Shown here piece by piece: positions 26,857 through 34,703 of a stretch of DNA of 64,000 nt. The stretch is taken from positions 1-64,000 of the forward strand of contig NZ_JAMQKB010000008.1 in the NCBI RefSeq assembly GCF_028416575.1. Direction: 5' to 3'. This DNA is from Terrihalobacillus insolitus (GTDB taxonomy: Bacteria; Bacillota; Bacilli; Bacillales; Amphibacillaceae). The position numbers were made by a program, and so were the translations under genes. The notes under the pieces were generated by a model, which was not told the origin of the DNA, ran no database searches, and was given only the letters and a program-made list of their open reading frames with translations. Within the stretch, counting starts at the first letter, position 1. Every line of letters starts with the position of its first letter.

Positions 26857-27054
26857 TTACTTTTCTCCCTTTTCATCCTCTATTTTTTTACGATTTTCTC
26901 CTTCATCATTTGTAAGATCTCTTGCAGAATTTTTGAATTCTCGAAGGGTTTGTCCAGTCGCCTTTCCAATCTCTGGGAGTTTTTTTGGCCCAAATACAAC
27001 TAGTGCGATGACTAGAATTAAAATTAATCCAGGAATTCCAATGGAGGATAGCAT
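26857..27054 (-). CDS. tatA: Twin-arginine translocase TatA, first copy
   Basis: A 65-residue protein with the span [20 protein letters not shown], the [14 protein letters not shown] hinge and the amphipathic [11 protein letters not shown] helix. It heads the tatA-tatA-tatC order on the minus strand. Two TatA proteins beside one TatC may form pathways with different substrate range or simply raise dosage. Confidence 0.93.
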   Translation of the reverse strand: MLSSIGIPGLILILVIALVVFGPKKLPEIGKATGQTLREFKNSARDLTNDEGENRKKIEDEKGEK

Positions 27055-27089
27055 GTATTCACCTTCTTAATAAAATTTAATCTTTTAAT

Positions 27090-27111
27090 GGTTTGCTGAA
27101 ACGAGTTCGCT
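27090..27111. repeat. Fragment of the second dispersed repeat
   Basis: GGTTTGCTGAAACGAGTTCGC matches the GCTTGCTGAAACGAGTTCGC end of the copy at 34591-34690. Confidence 0.5.
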
Positions 27112-27131
27112 CTCATGTTGACGACTATAGT

Positions 27132-27746
27132 TTAACACGTTTTTCCTTCGTTGTCCTTTTCCTTGAAAAAAGTTTTCGCTACTTCAAAATCATCTGGAGT
27201 ATTCATATTAAAAAAATGTTTGCTAACTTCCTCATTCGAAACATCATGAAAAGTTTCTACGTAGTTAACAGGAATGTTATTGAGATAATCGGTGAACCTT
27301 AGCTGATTTTCATTTAAACAATTTTCAATGATCGGTAATGTATCTTTTTGGTAAATACCAGACAATGGATGTGTTTTATTTTGATAAACAGGAACCACCC
27401 CTTGGTAAGATTCCTTCAATGAATCGTCTAAGTATGCGTATAGTTCCTTTGATATAAATGGTGTGTCACAAGCAATTAAGCATACACGATCTTTATTAGT
27501 TGAAGCTAGCGCTGATTGCAGTCCAGCAAGCGGTCCCATTCCAGGATAATTGTCCTCTAGCATCGGAATATCAAGAAACTCATAGAGGGATTTGTCATTC
27601 GTAACAATCATCATTTCGTCACAGACAGATTGCATTTCATCTGCAATATGCTGAATGATCGGGCGCCCATTAAGCATTAAAAGTGATTTATTCGTTCCCA
27701 TACGAGTGGATTGTCCTCCTGCCAGAATAACGCCACTTGGAATCAT
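27132..27746 (-). CDS. mobA: Molybdenum cofactor guanylyltransferase
   Basis: A 204-residue nucleotidyltransferase with the GTP-binding motif GVILAGGQSTRMGTNKSLL, the MGPLAGLQSAL block and LIACDTPF metal-site Asp. It attaches GMP to molybdopterin to give the MGD cofactor. Its place beside the tat genes makes sense, as molybdoenzymes that carry MGD are typical Tat substrates. No other mo genes are in this window. Confidence 0.9.
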   Translation of the reverse strand: MIPSGVILAGGQSTRMGTNKSLLMLNGRPIIQHIADEMQSVCDEMMIVTNDKSLYEFLDIPMLEDNYPGMGPLAGLQSALASTNKDRVCLIACDTPFISKELYAYLDDSLKESYQGVVPVYQNKTHPLSGIYQKDTLPIIENCLNENQLRFTDYLNNIPVNYVETFHDVSNEEVSKHFFNMNTPDDFEVAKTFFKEKDNEGKTC

Positions 27747-27791
27747 TCCTTTTGCCCCTCCTTAATAATGAAAGTTTGTTTTATATAGGTT

Positions 27792-27887
27792 GTTCAAAAA
27801 GTCACCAAATGATAAGCTGCCCATCTGCTTGCGACGCAAAGGATGTGGCGACATTAGTCGACCTTTTGATTTGTAAACTTTTTGAAC
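27792..27887. repeat. Dispersed GTTCAAAAAGTC repeat, copy 2
   Basis: GTTCAAAAAGTCACCAAATG at one end and AACTTTTTGAAC at the other are inverted. The core includes ATAAGCTGCCCATCTGCTTG and GTCGACCTTTTGA. Confidence 0.7.
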
Positions 27888-27911
27888 AAGCACTTTAGTC
27901 GGCCTTTTCAC

Positions 27912-28403
27912 TTATCTTTTTCGATCGTATTGAAGAAAATAGTAATCGTATGGATTATTTTCGTCTTTTACCCCATTTTCTTTCTTTGTAAGTGTCCACT
28001 CATTTTCATTGTACAAAGGAAAGTACGTATCTCCCTCAAATACTTCATCAATATAAGTCATGTACATTCGATCAGCATATGGTAGAATTTGCTTAAAAAT
28101 TTCCGCTCCTCCAATTACAAACCATTCCTTTTCTCGTGAATTTTTGTTCCACTGGACAATGGTTTCGATCGAGTGAATGACGCGACACCCAGATGGAAGA
28201 AATGTTTTATCTCTAGTCAACACAATATTTTCACGGTTTGGAAGTGGCCGTCCCATACTATTGAAGGTCTTTCTTCCCATTACTACGGAATGCGTGACGG
28301 TTAATTCTTTAAAAAATTTTAAATCCTTTGGTAATCTCCATGGCAAGTCATTATTGCTTCCAATTACACGATTTCGATCCATAGCAAATAATAATGAGAT
28401 CAT
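27912..28403 (-). CDS. folA: Dihydrofolate reductase
   Basis: A 163-residue enzyme that reduces dihydrofolate with NADPH. It shows SLLFAMDRNRVIGSNNDLPW, the Trp-Arg-Leu-Pro turn, D-L-K-F-F (substrate Asp about residue 27), VMGRKTFNSMGRPLP for NADPH and FVIGGAEIF. It starts 16 bases after the thyA stop, and the two form the usual thyA-folA operon that couples dTMP synthesis to folate recycling. Confidence 0.95.
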   Translation of the reverse strand: MISLLFAMDRNRVIGSNNDLPWRLPKDLKFFKELTVTHSVVMGRKTFNSMGRPLPNRENIVLTRDKTFLPSGCRVIHSIETIVQWNKNSREKEWFVIGGAEIFKQILPYADRMYMTYIDEVFEGDTYFPLYNENEWTLTKKENGVKDENNPYDYYFLQYDRKR

Positions 28404-28419
28404 TCAATAGTGCTCCTTT

Positions 28420-29379
28420 CTAAACTGCGACTGGTGCTTTAATAGCAGGCTCTGGATTATATCCTTCTATTTTCATATCGTCCATTGTAAAATCAAAGAT
28501 TGACATTTTACGTTCATTTAAAAAAAGTGCTGGAAATTGCTTAGGACTCCGACTTAATTGTGTTTCTACTTGTGCGATATGATTTGAGTATATATGGGCA
28601 TCTCCGATTGTGTGAATAAAATCTCCCACTTTCAATCCACATTCATGTGCAATCAAGTGTGTTAACAAAGCGTAGCTGGCAATGTTAAACGGAACACCTA
28701 GAAATACATCCCCGCTCCGTTGATACAATTGACAAGATAGACGCCCATCAGCCACATAAAATTGAAACATGGTATGACAAGGCGGTAGTGCCATGTTAGA
28801 AGGTACATCTTCAGGATTCCATGCAGTAACAATGTGCCTACGTGAGTCTGGATTCGTTTTTATTGAATGTATAACATCTTTTAATTGATCGATCGTCTCC
28901 CCTTTAGACGTTTCCCAGTCTCTCCACTGCTTACCATAAACAGAACCGAGGTCTCCATATTTAGATGCAAACACATCATCCGTTAAAATCATAGATTTAA
29001 ATTTTCTTATTTCTTCCTGATAGGCTTCATTAAAAACAGGATCTGTTTGACTTCTATTTCCGAAATTAGTCATATCTGGACCTGTATATGCATCACTTTC
29101 TACCCAATTTTTAAAAGCCCACTCGTTCCATATATTGTTGTTATGCTCAAGCAAAAAACGAATATTCGTATCCCCATTGATAAACCACAGCAATTCACTA
29201 GCAATTAACCGGAACGGAACCCTTTTCGTTGTCAAAAGCGGAAATCCTTCTGTAAGATCAAACCGCATTTGATAACCAAACACGGAATAAGTACCAGTGT
29301 TCGTACGATCTTCTTTTTTTATCCCCTTCGTTAAAACGTGCGTACATAACTCTAGATATGCTTTTTCCCCGACTTCCAT
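28420..29379 (-). CDS. thyA: Thymidylate synthase ThyA
   Basis: A 319-residue enzyme that methylates dUMP with methylene-tetrahydrofolate. It shows [20 protein letters not shown], the active-site [14 protein letters not shown] cysteine, [20 protein letters not shown] and HIYSNHIAQ. It has the insertion of about 50 residues (about 85-140) that marks the longer Gram-positive ThyA. folA follows downstream. Confidence 0.96.
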   Translation of the reverse strand: MEVGEKAYLELCTHVLTKGIKKEDRTNTGTYSVFGYQMRFDLTEGFPLLTTKRVPFRLIASELLWFINGDTNIRFLLEHNNNIWNEWAFKNWVESDAYTGPDMTNFGNRSQTDPVFNEAYQEEIRKFKSMILTDDVFASKYGDLGSVYGKQWRDWETSKGETIDQLKDVIHSIKTNPDSRRHIVTAWNPEDVPSNMALPPCHTMFQFYVADGRLSCQLYQRSGDVFLGVPFNIASYALLTHLIAHECGLKVGDFIHTIGDAHIYSNHIAQVETQLSRSPKQFPALFLNERKMSIFDFTMDDMKIEGYNPEPAIKAPVAV

Positions 29380-29405
29380 GGTGAATAACCCCTTTCAAAT
29401 TGAGC

Positions 29406-30158
29406 TTAATGATAATAATAATTTCTTGTTATTTTATTTGTTTTTAATGAAACGAAATCGGAAAATAGTTGATACGTTTGTGGGGCATTGTCTGCAATTT
29501 TATTTGCAGTTTCATCACTATAATAATAGGTAGCAAACATTTCCGCAAAATACTCGGTAGAATAATTTAGAAAGTACGCATTGTCTGGGTAAACCTGATC
29601 CGCTTCCATTTTCCATATTTCTTGGATCTTTTCAGCATAAACTGGGGATGTCTTTAATAATTTATAAACGGTATGGCCAATCTCATGAAGCTCTAAGTTG
29701 ATGGATCCATGACCACTACCAGGTTCGCTCGCTCCAATTTTAGCTGACACAAGCCATCCACCACCAGACCCAGGAACATCTGTCCACGTAACATCCTTTT
29801 TCCACCCTCGTGGCTTTTCCCAACGTAAAAAATACAATAAAGGCTCATCTGTCAGACTACCTTGAAATAGGCGAACCTTAACACGCTGATTGACTAGTAA
29901 AGATAGCACAGGACGATCAATCTGATTAATCCTGTATATCATCTTACCTAGCTCGTCCTTATCCTCAAGATTGTCTGGAATCACTACCAATTGCCTTAAT
30001 AAATCTATATTGGATAGAGAGTTCATGTTAGGGATATCTTTTTTTGCTACCGCCTTACTTAACATCAAACCTTGAAACGGTCTCGTAATATCGATAAAAG
30101 GAAGTACTAGAAAAAGAAAAATTAACACGAACTTTACTTTCTTTGTCCATTTATTCAT
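29406..30158 (-). CDS. Secreted lethal-factor-like zinc metalloprotease
   Basis: A 250-residue protein with an N-terminal signal segment (KVKFVLIFLFLVLPFIDI). The C-terminal half shows the HEIGH zinc motif at residues 158-162 and the downstream glutamate in TEYFAEMFATYY (about 202-206), with a GWLVSAKIGASEPGSGHGSI strand region before it. This is the anthrax-lethal-factor C-terminal (ATLF-like) fold, which also includes the Pro-Pro endopeptidases. It is probably exported or membrane anchored. The substrate is unknown. It lies immediately upstream of thyA on the same strand. Confidence 0.8.
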   Translation of the reverse strand: MNKWTKKVKFVLIFLFLVLPFIDITRPFQGLMLSKAVAKKDIPNMNSLSNIDLLRQLVVIPDNLEDKDELGKMIYRINQIDRPVLSLLVNQRVKVRLFQGSLTDEPLLYFLRWEKPRGWKKDVTWTDVPGSGGGWLVSAKIGASEPGSGHGSINLELHEIGHTVYKLLKTSPVYAEKIQEIWKMEADQVYPDNAYFLNYSTEYFAEMFATYYYSDETANKIADNAPQTYQLFSDFVSLKTNKITRNYYYH

Positions 30159-30343
30159 TTGAAACGCAACAAAAGGGAATCAAAGAAGCACAGTTATCAT
30201 TTGAACATCTTCTGTTTAGTTATTCATAAAGTGGTTGTACTTTTATTCTAACATATTACAAGAATATATCATTTAAATAACAAGCTCATATACGAAAAAT
30301 CGATGCATATTGTTAGAGTACAACGTCGGAAAGGAGATTTTTT

Positions 30344-31375
30344 ATGCTTACAAATGGAAGTGTGCAAAATGTTGTCAAACATTCCATGGCCTATGGGTTT
30401 GTGCTTAGCCAGCCTTTCTCCTTTTATGTAGATTCTTACCCTGTTCTACAAAATGAAATTCTTACAGAATCTCGTACACTTTATTATGGAGAAAATAATG
30501 AGGCTGTGCGCGTCTTGCAAAATAAATTGAACGAGTTATCTTATTTTGACTCGAATGTTGATGGAGATTTCGGGGTGTTAACAGAATATGCATTAAAAAA
30601 ATTCCAACGTGATCAAGAGCTTGAATCTAATGGGCAAGCCGATAGAAAAACAGTGCAGGCATTGATTACAATGGAACGAAAAAAGTATATGGAGCCATTA
30701 AAATCCATCGATAAGACGATGTATCAAGGACAACAAGGTAAGGAAGTTGAGATCGTTCAAGCGTCGCTTTCCTACTTTGGATATTATCAATCAGAAATTG
30801 ATGGTATTTATGGCCCTTTGACAGCTAAAGCATTGAAGTCTTTTCAACAGGATTACAACTTAGAGATTACAAACGAGATTAATGAAAAAACAGCGAATAA
30901 AATATATGCTGCAGACGCTTCTACAAAACAAGAAGAAGACCATGAACATAACGTCAATGTAACGAACAAAGCACCAAAGGAAGTAAAAAAAGTCACAAAT
31001 CAAAGTGGCTATCAAGTAGACCAATTAATTGCAGATGCAAAAAAATTTATTGGCACTCCTTATCTTTGGGGTGGGGAGACACCAAATGGATTTGACTGTA
31101 GTGGCTATTTACAGTACGTGTTCCAATTACAGAATGTTCAAATACCTCGGACAACAAGCGAACAGTGGAATTTTGGCACCACTGTACAAAAACCGTCGGT
31201 AGGCGATATCGTGTTTTTTGAAACCTACAAACCTGGTCCATCGCACAATGGGATCTATGTAGGGAATGGCAAATTTATTCATTCAGGAGCATCACGCGGA
31301 GTGGAAATAAGTGACATGAACAATTCCTATTGGTCACAACGATACTTAGGTGCAAAACGAGTTTCGACACAATAA
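30344..31375 (+). CDS. Peptidoglycan hydrolase: two PG-binding domains and NlpC/P60
   Basis: A 343-residue cell-wall enzyme. Two peptidoglycan-binding type 1 domains lie at about residues 45-110 (DGDFGVLTEYALKKFQRD) and 125-188 (DGIYGPLTAKALKSFQQD). After a polar linker comes an NlpC/P60 domain (about 225-343) with catalytic Cys252 (GFDCSGYLQ), His301 (SHNGIYVGN) and His313 (FIHSGA). It would cut stem peptides, typically D-Glu to diaminopimelate. The N-terminus is only weakly like a signal peptide. GGAGA precedes ATG 30344. Confidence 0.9.
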   Translation: MLTNGSVQNVVKHSMAYGFVLSQPFSFYVDSYPVLQNEILTESRTLYYGENNEAVRVLQNKLNELSYFDSNVDGDFGVLTEYALKKFQRDQELESNGQADRKTVQALITMERKKYMEPLKSIDKTMYQGQQGKEVEIVQASLSYFGYYQSEIDGIYGPLTAKALKSFQQDYNLEITNEINEKTANKIYAADASTKQEEDHEHNVNVTNKAPKEVKKVTNQSGYQVDQLIADAKKFIGTPYLWGGETPNGFDCSGYLQYVFQLQNVQIPRTTSEQWNFGTTVQKPSVGDIVFFETYKPGPSHNGIYVGNGKFIHSGASRGVEISDMNNSYWSQRYLGAKRVSTQ

Positions 31376-31394
31376 CATAGTTATCCTATCTGAC

Positions 31395-31424
31395 CCCCTT
31401 CCCTGATTGGAAAGGGTTCTTTTA
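31395..31424 (+). terminator. Terminator after the NlpC/P60 gene
   Basis: CCCTTCCC and GGAAAGGG with a 5-base loop (one mismatch) are followed by TTCTTTTATT. Confidence 0.65.
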
Positions 31425-31475
31425 TTGTATCAAGTTCGAGTGTTCAGTACCACTTGTCATGAACGATTTATCCTT

Positions 31476-32072
31476 TTATTCAAAACCCCATTCCTCGAAA
31501 AAACGAGAAATGTAGTCTTCCAAATACTGATGTCTTTTTTCTGCAATGTTTTTCGCCGTTTTCGTATGCATCATCCACTTTAATTGGAGTAATTTATCAT
31601 AGAAATGTTGAATGGAAGTTTGTTGGTTTTCTGGATCATAAATAATCTGTCCATTTGCACCGCCATACGCAAAAGTACGGGCAATTCCAATTGCACCTAT
31701 TGCATCTAACCGATCGGCATCTTGAACCATCCGCCCTTCAAGAGTCGTTGGAATCCCCCCTTTACTAAAAGAGACATCTTTTATAGCCAATGAAATTTGC
31801 TCGATCTGATCATTACCAACCCCGATTTCATTCAGAAAGCGGAAAAGATTCTTATGTGCTTCCTTTGGGTCTTCAAATAATTTCTTGTCTCCAATATCGT
31901 GCACCCAACCCGCCATTTCTGTAACAAAAGGATCTCCTCCTTCTGACTCAGCAATCAATTTTGCCATTCTTGCAACACGCCTCATATGGTAAAAATCATG
32001 TCCTGTTATGTCATGCTGAAATACCCCATATACATACTGTTCTGTTTGATTAATAATTGCATGATTGTTCAT
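31476..32072 (-). CDS. ypgQ: HD-domain phosphohydrolase (YpgQ-like)
   Basis: A 198-residue HD-family hydrolase. GHDFYHMRRVARMAKLIAES supplies the first His, GWVHDIGDKK the HD pair, and MVQDADRLDAIGAIGIARTF the last Asp, the metal-binding set H...HD...D. The last block is almost the same as in B. subtilis YpgQ. The substrate is probably a phosphorylated nucleotide. It stands between the NlpC/P60 gene and the candidate ncRNA. Confidence 0.85.
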   Translation of the reverse strand: MNNHAIINQTEQYVYGVFQHDITGHDFYHMRRVARMAKLIAESEGGDPFVTEMAGWVHDIGDKKLFEDPKEAHKNLFRFLNEIGVGNDQIEQISLAIKDVSFSKGGIPTTLEGRMVQDADRLDAIGAIGIARTFAYGGANGQIIYDPENQQTSIQHFYDKLLQLKWMMHTKTAKNIAEKRHQYLEDYISRFFEEWGFE

Positions 32073-32240
32073 TTTCTATTCTCCTAATATTTCGTAACAT
32101 TCATTTGTACTTTTAAATACTTAATTTAGGAAAACTATAGCAATAACCTATTAACTCTTCAACAAATTTACGTTATTTTTTCCAAAAAGCATAGAATATC
32201 AATTTCATATTTTCAAAAAGAAAACGATCGTATTTAAGTC

Positions 32241-32269
32241 TTGACGCATTGGTAATAATAAGCTATATT
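32241..32269 (+). promoter_or_regulatory. Promoter of a candidate small RNA
   Basis: TTGACG (32241-32246), a 17-base spacer and TATATT (32264-32269) form a near-consensus sigma-A promoter with no coding frame behind it. Confidence 0.65.
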
Positions 32270-32275
32270 GGATTC

Positions 32276-32373
32276 AAGCAAAGAAGATTTAAGGATTCAT
32301 TAGGTACAGGTGACTTCTATAGAAGTGGGTTGGAACAGTGATCCTAATACTTCTATAAAAGTCGCCTTTTTTC
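32276..32373 (+). ncRNA. Candidate small RNA of about 98 nt
   Basis: A good promoter (32241-32269) and a strong terminator (32310-32373) enclose about 98 nt without a coding frame. The 3' part is a long hairpin: GGTGACTTCTATAGAAGT pairs with ACTTCTATAAAAGTCGCC around a 22-base loop. The first 34 nt are A/G-rich and unstructured and could seed on a target. I do not recognise a known RNA family. Confidence 0.55.
32310..32373 (+). terminator. Intrinsic terminator of the candidate small RNA
   Basis: An 18-bp stem with few mismatches is followed by T6. The arm CTTCTATAGAAG is itself a palindrome. Confidence 0.8.
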
Positions 32374-32388
32374 GTTTCCTTATAAGAT

Positions 32389-32482
32389 GGCCAAAAAGTA
32401 CCAATGTTTTCGGTGGGACGAATAATTGTAGTCCTAGACGTGGCGTGTATAGTCGGCCTTCTAATTTTCCGACTTATTGAAC
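32389..32482. repeat. Degenerate copy of the GTTCAAAAAGTC repeat
   Basis: CCAAAAAGTACCAATG at the left and TTCCGACTTATTGAAC at the right resemble the family ends. GGCCTTCTAATTTTCCGACTT matches the TTCTAATTCGGCGACTT block of other copies. It lies just upstream of cspD. Confidence 0.45.
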
Positions 32483-32547
32483 ACGCACCTTAATCTTATT
32501 TGTATTACCACGTTTTACGTGAAAGGTTTTTAGGAGGATTATTTAAC

Positions 32548-32745
32548 ATGCAAAACGGAGTAGTAAAATGGTTTAACGCAGAAAAAGGTTACGGGTTTAT
32601 TCAAGTAGAAGATGGAAACGATGTATTTGTCCATTACTCTGCAATTCAAGAAGAAGGTTTTAAAACGTTAGAAGAAGGACAACAGGTATCGTTTGAAATC
32701 ATTGAAGGTGACCGCGGACCACAAGCAGCTAATGTAACAAAATAA
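32548..32745 (+). CDS. cspD: Cold shock protein
   Basis: A 65-residue five-stranded OB-fold RNA chaperone. The RNA-binding motifs are [10 protein letters not shown] (RNP1) and VFVHYSAI (RNP2). AGGAGG lies 12 bases before ATG 32548. A longer frame to 32500 is untranslated leader; a leader of some length is usual for csp genes. In B. subtilis cspD also lies close to an RNase H-like gene, as here. Confidence 0.95.
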   Translation: MQNGVVKWFNAEKGYGFIQVEDGNDVFVHYSAIQEEGFKTLEEGQQVSFEIIEGDRGPQAANVTK

Positions 32746-32778
32746 TAATGAACAATAGATAAGAACAAATATATATGT

Positions 32779-32809
32779 AGCGGTAATCTATCCATGATTA
32801 CCGCTTTTT
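32779..32809 (+). terminator. Terminator after cspD
   Basis: AGCGGTAATC and GATTACCGCT, a perfect 10-bp stem with a 7-base loop, are followed by T5. Confidence 0.85.
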
Positions 32810-32918
32810 ATTGCTCTAAGTAGATTCAAGATATGTACTTTTGTGCGACGGACTAAAATGTATGTAGGATATAATGGATCCATTGATTGTACGTATAAAA
32901 AAGAAGGTGTGTAACACG

Positions 32919-33311
32919 ATGATTGAAGTATACACAGATGGTGCCTCAAGCGGAAATCCAGGGGCAAGTGGGATTGGTATCTATATAAAACAGGGCGAAA
33001 AACACCAAACATTTTCAATTCCTATCGGCCATTATTCCAATCACGAAGCAGAGTTTTTAGCAGTGTTAAATGCATTAAAAATTTGCAGAGATCAGTTTCC
33101 TGGTGAAATCTTATCCTTTCGATCGGATTCAAAGGCTGTTGTGGATGTATTGGAAAAGGAATACACAAAGAACCCCAAGTTTATACCTTTTCTTAAAGAA
33201 GCACTTGAAGAAATCCGCCATTTTCCCTATTTTTTCATTAAATGGATTCCCGAAAAACAAAATAAAGTAGCGGACAAACTTGCTCGTGAGGCAATACATA
33301 AGGAAAGTTAA
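32919..33311 (+). CDS. RNase HI-like protein (YpeP/YpdQ type)
   Basis: A 130-residue RNase H fold protein. MIEVYTDGASSGNPGASGIG carries the first Asp in YTDGASSGNPG, NHEAEFLAVLNALK the Glu, LSFRSDSKAVVDVL the second Asp, and NKVADKLAREA the last Asp. All four metal residues are therefore present. It cuts RNA in RNA-DNA hybrids if active. Start ATG 32919 has AAGGTGTG upstream. It converges on and overlaps the next gene by four bases. Confidence 0.88.
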   Translation: MIEVYTDGASSGNPGASGIGIYIKQGEKHQTFSIPIGHYSNHEAEFLAVLNALKICRDQFPGEILSFRSDSKAVVDVLEKEYTKNPKFIPFLKEALEEIRHFPYFFIKWIPEKQNKVADKLAREAIHKES

Positions 33312-33580
33312 CTGGCAAGGCCCTTTTCCTTTAACAAAAGCAGAGCATCCTTTGTCGTATCAATTGCTTCGTCTCCCAAAAGTTCAAGAATACTTATAAA
33401 GAAGCTACCGTCTAGTTCTTGTTGAAAGCGCAATGTTGTTTTCAGGGCCAAAACGACCTTCCAATCTGGGGTATTTGTTGAATTCTTCCCAAAATAGATA
33501 AAGCGTATATCCTCGTCGGTTAATCTAAACCCCTTTGTCCATAAGTCTTCGATAAAATATCCCAACTGATGTTTTCGCAT
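33308..33580 (-). CDS. DUF6123-like conserved protein
   Basis: A 90-residue acidic, mostly helical protein (HQLGYFIEDLWTKGFRL, DIRFIYFGKNSTNTPDWKVV, LDGSFFISILELLGDE). I believe it belongs to the DUF6123 family of Bacillaceae, of unknown function. Its 3' end overlaps the RNase H gene's 3' end by four bases, and the two converge. Confidence 0.6.
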   Translation of the reverse strand: MRKHQLGYFIEDLWTKGFRLTDEDIRFIYFGKNSTNTPDWKVVLALKTTLRFQQELDGSFFISILELLGDEAIDTTKDALLLLKEKGLAS

Positions 33581-33603
33581 AGAGAATGGTCACCCCATTA
33601 CAA

Positions 33604-33678
33604 GAGTGTGTTCAAAAAACATAAGTCGTACATTTTAATTCATTGTCGACCTTCTGAGTTGTTAATTTGAACACACTC
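33604..33678. repeat. Degenerate GTTCAAA inverted repeat
   Basis: GAGTGTGTTCAAA and TTTGAACACACTC are perfect 13-base inverted ends around a diverged core (AAGTCGTACATTTTAATTC). It appears to be another member of the GTTCAAAAAGTC family. Confidence 0.5.
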
Positions 33679-33764
33679 AATCATAATCGTTTTTCGCAAA
33701 AGATTGTCTCTTACCTCTTAGTATATAGAACGTACGTTTGTTTGTCTAGTGGTGGGTAGTTCAA

Positions 33765-34532
33765 TTAGAATCCATAGATCGTCATTCCACCATCAACGAA
33801 AAGTGTCTGCCCGGTTATGTAGTTACTAGCATCTGACGCCAAGAACACCGCAGTTCCTGCTAGTTCTTCTAGTTTTCCCACACGACCGAGCGGAGTCCTA
33901 GAAACAACCTCTTTCTTGTATTCTTCGTTTTCCAGTAGTCGTTCTGTTAATGCAGTTGGAAAATACCACGGTCCAATTGCATTCACTCTAATACCGTATT
34001 CTCCCCATTCTAACGCAAGGTTTTTAGTCATTTGAATAATTGCACTTTTTGTCATCGCATATACGACTCCAGTTCGTAGTGCTACATGCCCTCCAACGGA
34101 AGATATATTAATGATTTTGGCATTTTTATTGTGTTGCATTCTTTTTGCAGCTCCCTGTGCTAGGAAAAATGCACTTTTCATATTTGTGTCCACAATTTGA
34201 TTCCATTCGGATTCCGTCACATCCACTGCTTTGCTTCTGATGTTCATTCCTACGTTATTCACGAAAATATCTAAAGGGCGCATTCCAATCATGTCATCCA
34301 TCTTTGCCATGATCGACTCGTAATTATTAACATCACCGCAAACAGTATAGACGTTCCCACCATATCTTTTTGCTTCTTCCTTCACATTATCTAATTCAGA
34401 CTCTGTCCTAGACACCAATATCAGATCCGCTCCTGACTCCGCAAAAGCAAGAGAAATTGCTCTTCCAATCCCCTTCGTAGCTCCTGTTACGAATGCTAGC
34501 TTCCCTTTCAAACTAAAGCTTGGCAAATACAT
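33765..34532 (-). CDS. SDR-family oxidoreductase
   Basis: A classical short-chain dehydrogenase of about 255 residues. It has FVTGATKGIGRAISLAFAES (TGxxxGIG), VNNVGMN (NNxG), INISSVGGHVALRTG with catalytic Ser, VYAMTKSA (YxxxK), and LASDASNYITGQTLFVDGG at the end. It resembles 3-oxoacyl-reductase and gluconate-dehydrogenase-like SDRs; the substrate cannot be told. ATG 34532 (MYLPSFSLKGKLAFV) is a likely start; the frame continues to ATG 34556. Confidence 0.85.
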   Translation of the reverse strand: MYLPSFSLKGKLAFVTGATKGIGRAISLAFAESGADLILVSRTESELDNVKEEAKRYGGNVYTVCGDVNNYESIMAKMDDMIGMRPLDIFVNNVGMNIRSKAVDVTESEWNQIVDTNMKSAFFLAQGAAKRMQHNKNAKIINISSVGGHVALRTGVVYAMTKSAIIQMTKNLALEWGEYGIRVNAIGPWYFPTALTERLLENEEYKKEVVSRTPLGRVGKLEELAGTAVFLASDASNYITGQTLFVDGGMTIYGF

Positions 34533-34590
34533 TTTTTTGGCTCCCATCATTTTCATTTTTCATCTTTAAATGGTTTTAGGGTTTTAGACC

Positions 34591-34690
34591 CCCACCTCTA
34601 AGCGAAGCGTAGGTGGGAATTTCCAATCAGGTGGAGTCGAGACTCCATCTGATTCCCCGATGTTTCAGCTTGCTGAAACGAGTTCGCTTA
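34591..34690. repeat. Second dispersed repeat, longest copy
   Basis: It contains three stem-loops in a row: CCCACCTC...AGGTGGG, GTGGAGTCGAGACTCCAT, and TTTCAGCTTGCTGAAA followed by CGAGTTCGCTTA. Copies or pieces are at 21466, 25507, 27090 and 47255. Confidence 0.7.
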
Positions 34691-34703
34691 AAAAGTGCGC
34701 GTT

